Positions 15,599-23,374 of a stretch of 41,066 nucleotides of DNA are shown here, in pieces. Source of the stretch: Acidobacteriaceae bacterium (GTDB lineage Bacteria > Acidobacteriota > Terriglobia > Terriglobales > Acidobacteriaceae). The stretch is taken from NCBI GenBank assembly GCA_025360645.1, contig JANYBT010000143.1, forward strand, positions 1-41,066. The letters are read 5' to 3'. The position numbers and the translations under genes were made by a program. Within the stretch, counting starts at the first letter, position 1, and every line of letters begins with the position of its first letter. The notes below the pieces were generated by a model. That model ran no database searches. It was not told the origin of the DNA and saw only the letters and a list, made by a program, of their open reading frames with translations.

Positions 15599-16882
15599 CT
15601 ATTCCAATTGCTTTCCTTTCGTCTCCGGCAGTTGCGTCGCCATCAACGCCGCCAGCAGAAACGCCGCCGCACACAGAGAAAAGGCCCATCCCAAGCCTTT
15701 CACTTGTCCCACCCGGCCGATCACATAGGGAGCGACCGAACTCAGGGTTCGAGCCCCGTTGTAGGTGAATCCCAGAGCGCGAGCCCGCACCCGCGTGGGA
15801 AAAATCTCGCTGCCGATGATTCCCGAGCCAGAAAAAAATCCTGTGCCGAAAAACGCCACCACCGTCCCCAGAACCAACAACGCGCCCGGCGACCGTGCCA
15901 CCGCATACAGGGGTACCAGCAACGCCGCCACGAAGGTGTAAAGCATGAATGATTTCCTCCGTCCCATGTGGTCGGCCACCCAGCCAAAACTTAAGTAGCC
16001 GGGGAACATGCCCGCCAGATTCAGCACCACGAGCAGAGTCGTGGTCCCCATCACCCCAAAGCCGCGTCCGCCTTGCTCCACCGGCAACGACAGATAAGGC
16101 GGGATCCACGTGAATAGTCCCCACCATCCGAACATGCCGAAAAAATTCAGCAACAGCAGCGCCACGGTGGACTTCAGGTAAGGCGCGCGAAAGATCATCC
16201 CGAATCCACGCTCCTCACTGGCTTCCAGAGAGCCACGGGCAAGGGAAGTGGGCCCTCCGATCACCGCCGCTTGGTCGTGCTGCTTCTGCCACATCTCGGA
16301 TTCCGGCACCCGATTTTGTATCCACAACGTGACGAAAGCCGGCACCACGCCAACGAAGAAAACCATGCGCCAGTTGGCGTAGTGCAGCACGATGCCGGCC
16401 ACCAGCGCCGCCAACGCATAGCCGATCGCCCACGAACTCTGCACCATGGAAATTGCCTTGGCCCGCAATTCGGTTGGCCAGGTTTCCGCCACCAGCGTGG
16501 CGCCTGTGTTCCACTCGCCGCCCATCCCCAATCCCAGCAGGAAGCGAAACCCCGCCAGCATCAGCACGCTGGTGGAAAGGCCGGAGGCGAATGAACAAAT
16601 CGAGTAGGTCAGAATGCTGAGCATGAGCGCCCGCTTCCGCCCGATGCGGTCCGCCAGAAACCCGAACAGCACTCCCCCGATGCCCGAAGCCAGCAGCGTC
16701 AAAGTGTAGAGCAGGCCCGAGGTCGCCTTGCTCATGCCCAGGTCGCGCATCACATGGGTTAGCACCAGAGCGTAAAGCATGGCATCGAAGGCGTCGAGCA
16801 TCCAGCCCAGCCCTGCCGCCAGCAGAGTGCGCCGCTGCCCCGCTGTGGCTTGCTGCACAAGTTGAATCGGGCCGATGGCCAT
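15599..16882 (-). CDS. MFS transporter, metabolite:H+ symporter-like
   Basis: 427 aa from ATG 16882, with twelve hydrophobic segments. The open frame extends to 17029, but the upstream part overlaps the rhomboid gene and precedes the -10 box, so it is not used. MFS signatures: LGWMLDAFDAMLYALVL in helix 1, GFLADRIGRKRALM between helices 2 and 3, RFLLGLGMGGEWNTGATLVAE in helices 4-5, and GWVADHMGRRKSF in the second half. The pattern with the large cytoplasmic loop between helices 6 and 7 resembles aromatic-acid or sialic-acid type symporters. The substrate is not readable. Confidence 0.9.
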   Translation of the reverse strand: MAIGPIQLVQQATAGQRRTLLAAGLGWMLDAFDAMLYALVLTHVMRDLGMSKATSGLLYTLTLLASGIGGVLFGFLADRIGRKRALMLSILTYSICSFASGLSTSVLMLAGFRFLLGLGMGGEWNTGATLVAETWPTELRAKAISMVQSSWAIGYALAALVAGIVLHYANWRMVFFVGVVPAFVTLWIQNRVPESEMWQKQHDQAAVIGGPTSLARGSLEASEERGFGMIFRAPYLKSTVALLLLNFFGMFGWWGLFTWIPPYLSLPVEQGGRGFGVMGTTTLLVVLNLAGMFPGYLSFGWVADHMGRRKSFMLYTFVAALLVPLYAVARSPGALLVLGTVVAFFGTGFFSGSGIIGSEIFPTRVRARALGFTYNGARTLSSVAPYVIGRVGQVKGLGWAFSLCAAAFLLAALMATQLPETKGKQLE

Positions 16883-16891
16883 GTGGCGCGA

Positions 16892-16900
16892 ATTGTAACA
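16892..16900 (-). promoter_or_regulatory. Extended -10 element (TGT-TACAAT) for the MFS gene
   Basis: Read on the minus strand, TG-T-TACAAT. The hexamer is at 16892-16897, and the predicted start near 16885 is about 3 nt before ATG 16882, so the message would be nearly leaderless. Confidence 0.45.
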
Positions 16901-16903
16901 TCG

Positions 16904-16912
16904 TGATTCAAT
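16904..16912 (+). promoter_or_regulatory. Extended -10 element (TGA-TTCAAT) for the rhomboid gene
   Basis: TG-A-TTCAAT, with the hexamer at 16907-16912. The predicted start near 16919 is about 5 nt before ATG 16924. The opposing MFS -10 lies only 7 bp away, so the two genes would share one compact divergent promoter. Confidence 0.35.
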
Positions 16913-16923
16913 CGAAGCAGCCC

Positions 16924-18171
16924 ATGCCCAACTGCGCTCAATGCGGACGTGAACTTCCTGCCTTCTTCGCCGGAGAAATGACTCCACTCTGTCCTGACTG
17001 CCGCCGCTCTGCGCTCCAGCCATCGCCACCCGAAGCCCAGTACACCTCGGTCGCCCGCCCCGCCCCTCCGCAACCCGTGCTCACTATCGCGCTGGTGGCC
17101 ATCAACGTTGCCGTCTATGTGCTGATGGTCGTTCGCGGCGTCTCGCCCATTTCCCCCACCACTGGCCAACTACTGCAGTGGGGCGCCAACTTCGGGCCCT
17201 TCGCCTTGGGCGGACAACCCTGGCGTGTATTCACTTCCAACTACGTCCACATCGGCATCATCCACATCGCGCTCAACATGTGGTGTCTGTGGAACTTGGG
17301 CCGCCTCGCCGAACGCGTATTCCGTCCTGTCACCATGTTCGTGGTGTATACCCTGTGCGGGATAGCGGGCAGTGTCGCCAGCTTGTGGTGGCATCCTCAG
17401 GGAGTGGGAGCTGGCGCATCTGGAGCCATCTTCGGACTGGCTGGCGCCATCATCACCGTGCTCTATCTGGGAAAGCTACCCATCCCCAAGCAGGCGCTCC
17501 AGCCCATTCTCAAGAGCGTCGTGTACTTCGCGGTCATCAACCTCATTCTTGGCGGCACCATCTCCGGCATTGATAACTCCGCCCACGTCGGCGGTCTGGT
17601 GATGGGCCTAGCCCTGGGCGCCGTTCTCGGCCAGGTCTTGATGTGGCCTCGCGACTCCCGCCTTCGCGCCGAACTGCTGACGTTTGCCGCCGCGACTCTC
17701 CTCTTGTTGGGCTCGGGCTGGTGGTTGCAACGCACTCACGGCGAAGACCCGCGACTGCGCACCGCCCTCGTCAACTTGCAAAAAAACCAACCGGATGAAG
17801 CCATCGCCACTCTGGCCCCATTGCTTCAGCAGCATCCTGACAACAGAGTCGCCCTCTTCCTGATGGGTAGCGCCTATACCCGCAAGCTCGACTATGCTGC
17901 CGCAGCGGATTCCTACCAACGCCTGCTCGCGCTTGATCCCGAGAACCGCAACGCGCTCTTCTTGCTGTCGCAGGCGCAACTCCAGCTTGGCCAGACCGGC
18001 GATGCAATCGCCTCCCTTGAAAAACTGGTGCGGTTGGATCCTGACAACCCTTCGTTGCAAGGCGCTCTGGGAACCGCTTATGTGGCCGCAGGACGCCAGC
18101 AGGATGCCGACGCCGCCTTTGCCAAAGCCGCCCACATGAGCCCGGCGCCACCGGCCCATCCTGTCCACTAG
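16924..18171 (+). CDS. Zinc-ribbon/rhomboid intramembrane protease/TPR fusion protein
   Basis: 415 aa from ATG 16924; an in-frame GTG at 16903 precedes the -10 element. The N-terminus carries a CxxC...CxxC zinc ribbon (C4, C7, C23, C26: CAQCGREL and CPDCRRS). Residues about 50-270 are a rhomboid domain: HIALNMW (H114, N118), the catalytic serine in GASGAIFGLAG (S166) and the catalytic histidine in NSAHVGGLVMG (H221). After a last helix, residues about 275-410 hold three to four TPR-like repeats (PDNRVALFLMGSAYTRKLDY, PENRNALFLLSQAQLQLG, PDNPSLQGALGTAYVAAG). The catalytic dyad is intact, so it should cleave membrane proteins, with the TPRs recruiting partners on the other face. Confidence 0.93.
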   Translation: MPNCAQCGRELPAFFAGEMTPLCPDCRRSALQPSPPEAQYTSVARPAPPQPVLTIALVAINVAVYVLMVVRGVSPISPTTGQLLQWGANFGPFALGGQPWRVFTSNYVHIGIIHIALNMWCLWNLGRLAERVFRPVTMFVVYTLCGIAGSVASLWWHPQGVGAGASGAIFGLAGAIITVLYLGKLPIPKQALQPILKSVVYFAVINLILGGTISGIDNSAHVGGLVMGLALGAVLGQVLMWPRDSRLRAELLTFAAATLLLLGSGWWLQRTHGEDPRLRTALVNLQKNQPDEAIATLAPLLQQHPDNRVALFLMGSAYTRKLDYAAAADSYQRLLALDPENRNALFLLSQAQLQLGQTGDAIASLEKLVRLDPDNPSLQGALGTAYVAAGRQQDADAAFAKAAHMSPAPPAHPVH

Positions 18172-18174
18172 TCC

Positions 18175-18831
18175 TTACTCGCCTTCGTCCGCCTCCTCCA
18201 CCACCAGGTCCACCGCGTGTCCCCGAATCGCATACGTCAGCTTCTGATCTTCAGCCGGCTCGAACATCACTCGCATGGGTTGCCGCTGCCACTGCGGCGC
18301 GGGACACTCCGAGTCCGGCTCGTCCTCTCCCGCCGCTTCGCCCAGCGCTTTCTTCAGCACCGCTTTGCGCCGCCCTACCTGCGCCACCATGGCATACAAC
18401 TTCTTCCCGTCGTCCGAGACGCCGCAGTACGCCACGTAATCGCGATACCAGCTCGCCGCCGAGTAGTACGGATCAAACTCCGGCAGGTTGATCTGCGAGA
18501 CCCGCCCCGTCAGCCGGTCCACCACCAACCATCCGCCGCGCTCCCATCGCCACCGCACCCCTCCCGATTCCTGCGGCAGGTTGTCATTCAGGCGAAACGC
18601 CCGCCGCACCACGAACAGCCGGTCCGTGACCTCATGTGGCGCTCCCAGCGTGTATTCCTTCAGCCGCGTATCCACGAATAGCGCCCGCACCTTCAAATCC
18701 ATCGGCTTCTCGCCCACATACCACTTCACCGGCGTCCACTTGCCAAAGCTGATGACGTGGGGTTTCGGCGTTGCCTCCAGCCCACGCGCGCACAACACCA
18801 CCAACCAGACTGCCAACCATTTCATCCGCAT
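18175..18831 (-). CDS. Secreted protein of unknown function
   Basis: 218 aa with an N-terminal signal peptide (MRMKWLAVWLVVLCARG; an in-frame ATG at 18825 is an alternative start). I do not recognise a family. The mature part is rich in Trp, Arg and Tyr, with SFGKWTPVKWYVGEKPMDLK near the start and FDPYYSAASWYRDYVAYCG in the middle. It ends in an acidic stretch VVEEADEGE. It lies 3 bp from the convergent rhomboid gene, and its codon use resembles the neighbours. It is probably a conserved periplasmic protein of this lineage; no function is offered. Confidence 0.75.
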   Translation of the reverse strand: MRMKWLAVWLVVLCARGLEATPKPHVISFGKWTPVKWYVGEKPMDLKVRALFVDTRLKEYTLGAPHEVTDRLFVVRRAFRLNDNLPQESGGVRWRWERGGWLVVDRLTGRVSQINLPEFDPYYSAASWYRDYVAYCGVSDDGKKLYAMVAQVGRRKAVLKKALGEAAGEDEPDSECPAPQWQRQPMRVMFEPAEDQKLTYAIRGHAVDLVVEEADEGE

Positions 18832-18969
18832 ATCGCTAGCCTAGGCACGCGGCCTCCCGGCCCGCAATGACGCACCTCACACCGCTTTGTTCATTTCCCA
18901 GTGCGCCGGCTCGCGCTTGGCATCGACCTTCCGGATTACTACTATCGCCCAATAGTTGTGGAAAACCGC

Positions 18970-18975
18970 TACAAT
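18970..18975 (+). promoter_or_regulatory. -10 element TACAAT for the HD-GYP regulator
   Basis: TACAAT preceded by CGC, 17 bp before ATG 18993. The predicted start near 18982 gives a leader of about 11 nt without a Shine-Dalgarno site. Confidence 0.35.
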
Positions 18976-18992
18976 CACTTTAGTTCCAGACC

Positions 18993-20033
18993 ATGAGCTT
19001 TTCGCTCCATCCTCGTTCCGGTACGCTAGCCGGCAAGTCCTCTCATGACGGCTCTCCCGCTGTTTCCCGGCGCCGCCTCCAGAGCATCCTGATTGTGGAC
19101 GACAACCCCAGCAATGCCGAGCTCCTGCGCGAACTGCTCGCCGCGCGCGGCTATCGCTGCAATACCGTCGAGCACGCCGAAGAAGCGGAAACCGAAATTC
19201 GCCGCGAGCTTCCCGACCTGATCTTGCTGGATGTGGTCATGCCCGGAAAATCCGGTTACCAGCTTTGCCGCGAACTCAAGAACGACCCGGCCACCCGCCT
19301 CATCCCAGTGGTCTTCATCACCGGGCTCACGGATCGCCTCGACCGCATCAAAGGCATCGAAGCCGGCGCGGACGATTTTCTTAACAAGCCCATCGCTCCC
19401 GAAGAGTTGTTCGCGCGCGTCAAGTCTCTCCTCAAGCTCAAGGAATTCACTGACGAGCTGGAGAACGCCGAGTCTGTCCTCTGCACTCTGGGACGCAGCG
19501 TGGAATCACGCGATCCTTATACCGAAGGCCACTGTGAACGTCTGTCACGCAATGCCAGCGGTCTGGGTTTGCGGCTGGGCCTGGGCGATGAGTCCATCAC
19601 CGCCCTGCGCCGCGGCGGTTTCCTGCACGACCTCGGCAAGATCGCCATCCCTGACGAGATCCTGAAGAAAGACGGCAACCTGACCCCCGCCGAGTGGACG
19701 GTGATGAAGCAACATCCCGTTATCGGCGAAAACATCTGCCGGCCCTTGAAGTCACTCCGCCTGGTGTTGCCCATCATCCGGCACCATCACGAGCACTCCG
19801 ACGGCAGCGGCTACCCTGACGGTCTTCGCAAATCCGACATCCCCCTACTGCCGCGCATTCTGCAAGTGGTGGACGTGTATGACGCCCTCCGCACCGCCCG
19901 CCCTTACAAACCCGCCCTGACCCACGAACGGTCGGCCCAGACCATGCTCCAGGAGGCCAAGGCTGGCTTGTGGGACGAAGACCTGGTCCACGAATTCTTT
20001 CGCATGTTGCAGGACCAGGAACAAGTCGCATGA
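18993..20033 (+). CDS. Response regulator with HD-GYP domain (c-di-GMP phosphodiesterase, RpfG-like)
   Basis: 346 aa. Residues about 30-150 are a CheY receiver: ILIVDDNPSN (acidic pair D36/D37), the phosphorylatable Asp80 in DLILLDVVMPG, Thr110 and Lys132 in DDFLNKP. Residues about 165-340 are an HD-GYP domain: GGFLHDLGKIAIPDEIL (H212/D213), KQHPVIGENI and the HHEHSDGSGYPDG signature (265-277). All metal and catalytic residues that define active HD-GYP enzymes are present, so it should hydrolyse cyclic di-GMP when phosphorylated. No histidine kinase is adjacent, so the partner is encoded elsewhere. Confidence 0.94.
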   Translation: MSFSLHPRSGTLAGKSSHDGSPAVSRRRLQSILIVDDNPSNAELLRELLAARGYRCNTVEHAEEAETEIRRELPDLILLDVVMPGKSGYQLCRELKNDPATRLIPVVFITGLTDRLDRIKGIEAGADDFLNKPIAPEELFARVKSLLKLKEFTDELENAESVLCTLGRSVESRDPYTEGHCERLSRNASGLGLRLGLGDESITALRRGGFLHDLGKIAIPDEILKKDGNLTPAEWTVMKQHPVIGENICRPLKSLRLVLPIIRHHHEHSDGSGYPDGLRKSDIPLLPRILQVVDVYDALRTARPYKPALTHERSAQTMLQEAKAGLWDEDLVHEFFRMLQDQEQVA

Positions 20034-20153
20034 GGTAGCGACCAGCATCGTTGGCACGTTTCAACTCCCTCCTTGACCATCACCAAATCCCTAATCACAA
20101 ATTCCCTCTCCCGCTCTTGTACAATCCCCCAGTCCGTCTTTCTGGCCCCCACT

Positions 20154-20885
20154 TTGCGATATAGCCTCATCATTCCGGCTTACAACGAGAGTGCGCGCAT
20201 CGGCGCCACCCTCGACATTGTTGTTGGCTACATAGCGCAGCAACGCTGTGACGCCGAAGTTCTTGTCGTCAACGATGGCTCCCGCGACGACACCGCCGCC
20301 ATTGTCCGCCGCTATGCCTCCTCCCACCCCGAGATCCGCCTCCTGGAAAACGAAGGCAATCGCGGCAAGGGCTACTCCGTACGCCACGGCATGACGGAGG
20401 CCACTGGCGACTATTTGCTCTTCAGCGACGCCGACCTCTCCGCTCCGCTGGACGAAGCCGCGAAACTCTTTGCCGCACTTGATCGCGGTGCCGACGTGGC
20501 CATCGGCTCGCGCTGGCTCAATCCCGAACTGCAAACCGTCCGCCAACCCCTCTACCGCCAACTCTTCGGGCGCATTTTCAACTTGCTCCTGCGCCTCGTG
20601 CTCCGCCTCAAGTTCCGCGACACCCAGTGCGGGTTCAAGGCTTTCCGCCGCGAAGCCGCCCGTAAAGTTTTCCCATTGCAGAAAATTGAGCGCTGGGCTT
20701 TCGATCCTGAAATCCTCTACCTCGCTCGCCATTTCGGTTACCGCATCGAAGAAGTTCCCGTCCGCTGGTCGCACGACTCCGGCACTCGTCTGCACCCGGT
20801 TCGCGATGGCTTCGTCATGGCCGGAGAAGTTCTGCGCATCCGCTGGTACTCGCTGACCGGAGCCTATCGCCCGCCCTCCGCCTGA
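20154..20885 (+). CDS. Family 2 glycosyltransferase (dolichyl/polyprenyl-phosphate glucosyltransferase-like)
   Basis: About 243 aa from TTG 20154. The frame opens at TTG 20073, but a TACAAT -10 box (20120-20125) lies inside the extra part, so I favour the shorter form, which begins right at the fold (LRYSLIIPAYNESARIG). GT-A landmarks: VLVVNDGSRDDT, NEGNRGKGYSVRHGM, the metal-binding FSDADLSAP, then RDTQCGFKAFRREAA and the conserved WAFDPEILYLARHFG. Relatives load a sugar from a nucleotide donor onto a lipid phosphate at the inner membrane for later use in glycan or protein glycosylation. No transmembrane segment is seen. Confidence 0.88.
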   Translation: MRYSLIIPAYNESARIGATLDIVVGYIAQQRCDAEVLVVNDGSRDDTAAIVRRYASSHPEIRLLENEGNRGKGYSVRHGMTEATGDYLLFSDADLSAPLDEAAKLFAALDRGADVAIGSRWLNPELQTVRQPLYRQLFGRIFNLLLRLVLRLKFRDTQCGFKAFRREAARKVFPLQKIERWAFDPEILYLARHFGYRIEEVPVRWSHDSGTRLHPVRDGFVMAGEVLRIRWYSLTGAYRPPSA

Positions 20886-20896
20886 GCCTTCGGAAC

Positions 20897-20905
20897 TGCT
20901 ATCAT
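20897..20905 (+). promoter_or_regulatory. Extended -10 element (TGC-TATCAT) for the ZIP gene
   Basis: TG-C-TATCAT. The hexamer is at 20900-20905, with a predicted start near 20912, about 6 nt before ATG 20918. No Shine-Dalgarno site. Confidence 0.4.
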
Positions 20906-20917
20906 CCTGGTTCCGCC

Positions 20918-21649
20918 ATGGCTCCCCTTGTCACCAGCGTGCTGCTCGGACTGGTTGCCGCCGGCGCCAATGTATTCGGCGGCGCCATCATCGTTCAAAA
21001 GCAATGGGAGCGCCGCTACCTCAACTACTTCATCGCTCTGGGCGCGGGCTTCATGCTGGCCACCGCGCTGGTCGAAATTGTTCCCACCAGCCTGCAGCTG
21101 GGCGGACGTAACGCCTCCTTCCTCATCCTCGCGGGATACCTCCTCACTCATTTCTTCGAGCACACCGTCACCCCGCACTTCCATTTCGGCGAAGAAACCC
21201 ACAGCGATGAATTCCGCCACACCCACACCGGCTACTCCGTGCTGATGGGCCTGGTGATCCACACTTTTTTTGACGGCATTGCCATCGCTTCCGGCTTCCT
21301 GGTCTCTCCCTGGCTGGGATGGATTATTTTTCTCGCCATCTTCCTTCACAAGATTCCGGAGGGCTTCACCGTGGCGTCGGTCATGCTGGCCAGCGGCAGC
21401 AGTCGAGCCGCCGCATGGGGTGCGTCCATTGTTTTGGGAGCTGCAACCCTGGCGGGTGTGCTGACCATGGCGGTGTTCCGTCACCAGGTGGCCGCGGGAC
21501 TGCCACTCTCCGCCGGCGTCACCATCTACGTCGCCGCCTCTGACCTCATCCCGGAAGTCAACAAGCAACCGGGAGTCAAAATGGCCCTGGTTGTATTTCT
21601 TGGCGTGGCTCTTCTCTTCGCACTCGACTATCTCTTCCACTTGCACTAG
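20918..21649 (+). CDS. ZIP-family metal transporter
   Basis: 243 aa with about eight hydrophobic segments. The ZIP metal-site helices are clear: HTFFDGIAIASGFLVS (helix IV) and FLHKIPEGFTVASVML (helix V). A His-rich loop sits before helix IV (HTVTPHFHFGEETHS and FRHTHTG). The family moves Zn, Fe or other divalent metals into the cytoplasm, opposite to the CDF exporter at 11433-12863. It starts at ATG 20918, 33 bp after the glycosyltransferase gene. Confidence 0.93.
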   Translation: MAPLVTSVLLGLVAAGANVFGGAIIVQKQWERRYLNYFIALGAGFMLATALVEIVPTSLQLGGRNASFLILAGYLLTHFFEHTVTPHFHFGEETHSDEFRHTHTGYSVLMGLVIHTFFDGIAIASGFLVSPWLGWIIFLAIFLHKIPEGFTVASVMLASGSSRAAAWGASIVLGAATLAGVLTMAVFRHQVAAGLPLSAGVTIYVAASDLIPEVNKQPGVKMALVVFLGVALLFALDYLFHLH

Positions 21650-21734
21650 ACTAGGAAAAACCCCGCAGCAGCTTTACTTCGTTCGTTTTCCAATTTCCAC
21701 TCTGGCCCACCCTGATTGTGGAGGCAACACCTGC

Positions 21735-23078
21735 ATGCGGCTTGAACTTCGCTCTTTTCCCCCAATGGTTCTGGCAGTTTTCCTCGGAATTTCCCCGCTG
21801 GCATTTTCTCAGTCCACGCCAGACTTTCTGGCAGATTCAGCCTCGTCCTATACTCGCGCCAGGGCCGTGTCCATCACCCTCAGCCCTTCGACTTTCTCCA
21901 TCGGCGCTGGCGCCAACCTGCAATTGACGGCCACGGTTTCTGGTTCGTCCAACAAGTCTGTGACCTGGAAGGTCAATGGCATCGCCAACGGAAACACGAC
22001 CGTCGGCACCATCGATACTTCGAGCGGATACTTTTTCGCTCCCTCGACTTTGCCTAGCCCTTCCACCTACACCATCACCGCAACCTCGGCCGCCGACACC
22101 AGCAAGTCGGCTTCTTCTACCGTCAGCGTACTGCCCACCGACCGCGTCGGTGCAGTGACAACTTCTAAAACGGTACGTTGTCCCGCCGGGGAATTATCTG
22201 GAGGCACCTGTTATCTCCTCACTGTCGCCTGCGACAACATCGCCAACTTCAGCTCCTATGTGAAGGTGAATACCGCTCCTTCGCCTCTGGGTGTCGTGAT
22301 GTTCGGGATCGGCACCGGCGGCAGCGGTCTGTACGAGACGAACTTTATTTTCGGGCAAACCGCGGTCCAAAACGTGTTGAATGCCGGCTATACCACCGCC
22401 CAAATCTCTTTTGGGGCGCCCTTCGTCTCCAACCAGCCCAATGGATGGCTGCAAGGGCCGGGCGGAGAACGTCGGCTGGCCTGTCGCTACGCAGCCACCG
22501 CGAACTGGGTCTCCTCCACCGTGCTCAATGACAAGACCAAGCCGCTGTGCGCCACCGGAAACAGCGGAGGCTCTTCCGTCATTGCCTACGCCCTCTCGGA
22601 ATACGGCCTCGCCGGCACGCTTTCCATGGTGGAACTGACCAGCGGTCCTCCCATGGCCCACATCGACAACGGATGTCTTTGCAACCAGCCGACCGTGATG
22701 ACTCAGTGCGGCCAGGGGCTCCGCAGCCAATGCTATTCTCTGCTGGAGGCCTCGATTCTGGATCCAGCCTGGAGCCAACCTCGTTGCACTAACGAAATCA
22801 ATCACAAGACTCAGACGGTGGATCCCGCGCTGTTTCTTTCCGACAGCGTGATTGCGCCCGGAGCCAGCCACAACTACGCCAAAACCTACGTCAACATGAT
22901 TTTTGGCGGGCTCGACACCAGTTCCGCCGTGCCCCAGGGCCAGCTATTCTATGACTCCATCACCAGCCAGAAATCGGAAGGTTGCGTCGCCGATGCTCCC
23001 CACGCCGTCCCCAATGTCATGGACGGCGCCACCCAGATCTCCAACGACTTAATCAACCTGTGCAGGGTGCAGCCATAG
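21735..23078 (+). CDS. Secreted protein: Ig-like domain plus putative alpha/beta-hydrolase
   Basis: 447 aa from ATG 21735, with GGAGG ten bases upstream. The open frame reaches back to 21591 inside the ZIP gene, which is not the start. A signal peptide (MVLAVFLGISPLAFSQS) ends near residue 27. Residues about 45-133 form an Ig-like/Big domain (ITLSPSTFSIGAGANLQLTA, SKSASSTVSVLP). The rest is a Cys-rich domain I do not recognise as a named family. It contains GNSGGSSVIAYALSEYG (274-291), a GxSxG nucleophile-elbow-like motif with Ser277, and a candidate His423 near the C-terminus (ADAPHAVPN). At least ten cysteines suggest disulfides outside the cytoplasm. An esterase-like role is inference. Confidence 0.75.
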   Translation: MRLELRSFPPMVLAVFLGISPLAFSQSTPDFLADSASSYTRARAVSITLSPSTFSIGAGANLQLTATVSGSSNKSVTWKVNGIANGNTTVGTIDTSSGYFFAPSTLPSPSTYTITATSAADTSKSASSTVSVLPTDRVGAVTTSKTVRCPAGELSGGTCYLLTVACDNIANFSSYVKVNTAPSPLGVVMFGIGTGGSGLYETNFIFGQTAVQNVLNAGYTTAQISFGAPFVSNQPNGWLQGPGGERRLACRYAATANWVSSTVLNDKTKPLCATGNSGGSSVIAYALSEYGLAGTLSMVELTSGPPMAHIDNGCLCNQPTVMTQCGQGLRSQCYSLLEASILDPAWSQPRCTNEINHKTQTVDPALFLSDSVIAPGASHNYAKTYVNMIFGGLDTSSAVPQGQLFYDSITSQKSEGCVADAPHAVPNVMDGATQISNDLINLCRVQP

Positions 23079-23148
23079 CCCCGGAAGCAAACAAGAAACA
23101 AGAAACAAGAAACAACATTTAGAAACTGGAAACATGAAAAAACGGCTT

Positions 23149-23371
23149 GATGGGTGCCCCATCCTTGTCGCGTTCTTTGCGACAAGAATGAGAAAACGAC
23201 CGCCCGGATCCTCAACGAACCCCGCTTCTGAAACTCGAAACTAGAAACTAGAAAAGCACCTCGATGGGTGCCCCATCCTTTGTTGCGTTCTGTGCGACAA
23301 GGATGGGAAAACGACCGCCCGGATCCTCAACGCACCCCGCTCCTGAAACTCGAAACTAGAAACTCGAAACT
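23149..23371. repeat. Two 114-bp direct repeats, each with a hairpin (REP-like)
   Basis: Copy 1 spans 23149-23262 and copy 2 spans 23263 to about 23371. Both start GATGGGTGCCCCATCC and share a hairpin (CTTGTCGC 23164-23171 pairs with GCGACAAG 23179-23186 in copy 1). A common block GACCGCCCGGATCCTCAACG and short GAAACTAGAAACT repeats follow. In copy 2 the stem extends through CCCATCC/GGATGGG to about 14 bp, with one bulged base. An AAACAAG simple repeat precedes copy 1 (about 23090-23115). The structure resembles dispersed intergenic hairpin repeats. It abuts the stop of the hydrolase gene at 23375. Confidence 0.7.
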
Positions 23372-23374
23372 GCC

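Noticed and set aside
16883-17029. N-terminal extension of the MFS transporter
   Set aside because: It lies upstream of the TACAAT -10 box and overlaps the zinc-ribbon coding sequence of the rhomboid gene; helix 1 starts normally after ATG 16882.
23149-23371. CRISPR array
   Set aside because: Only two long units with no short unique spacers of constant length; the units carry hairpins of an intergenic repeat type.
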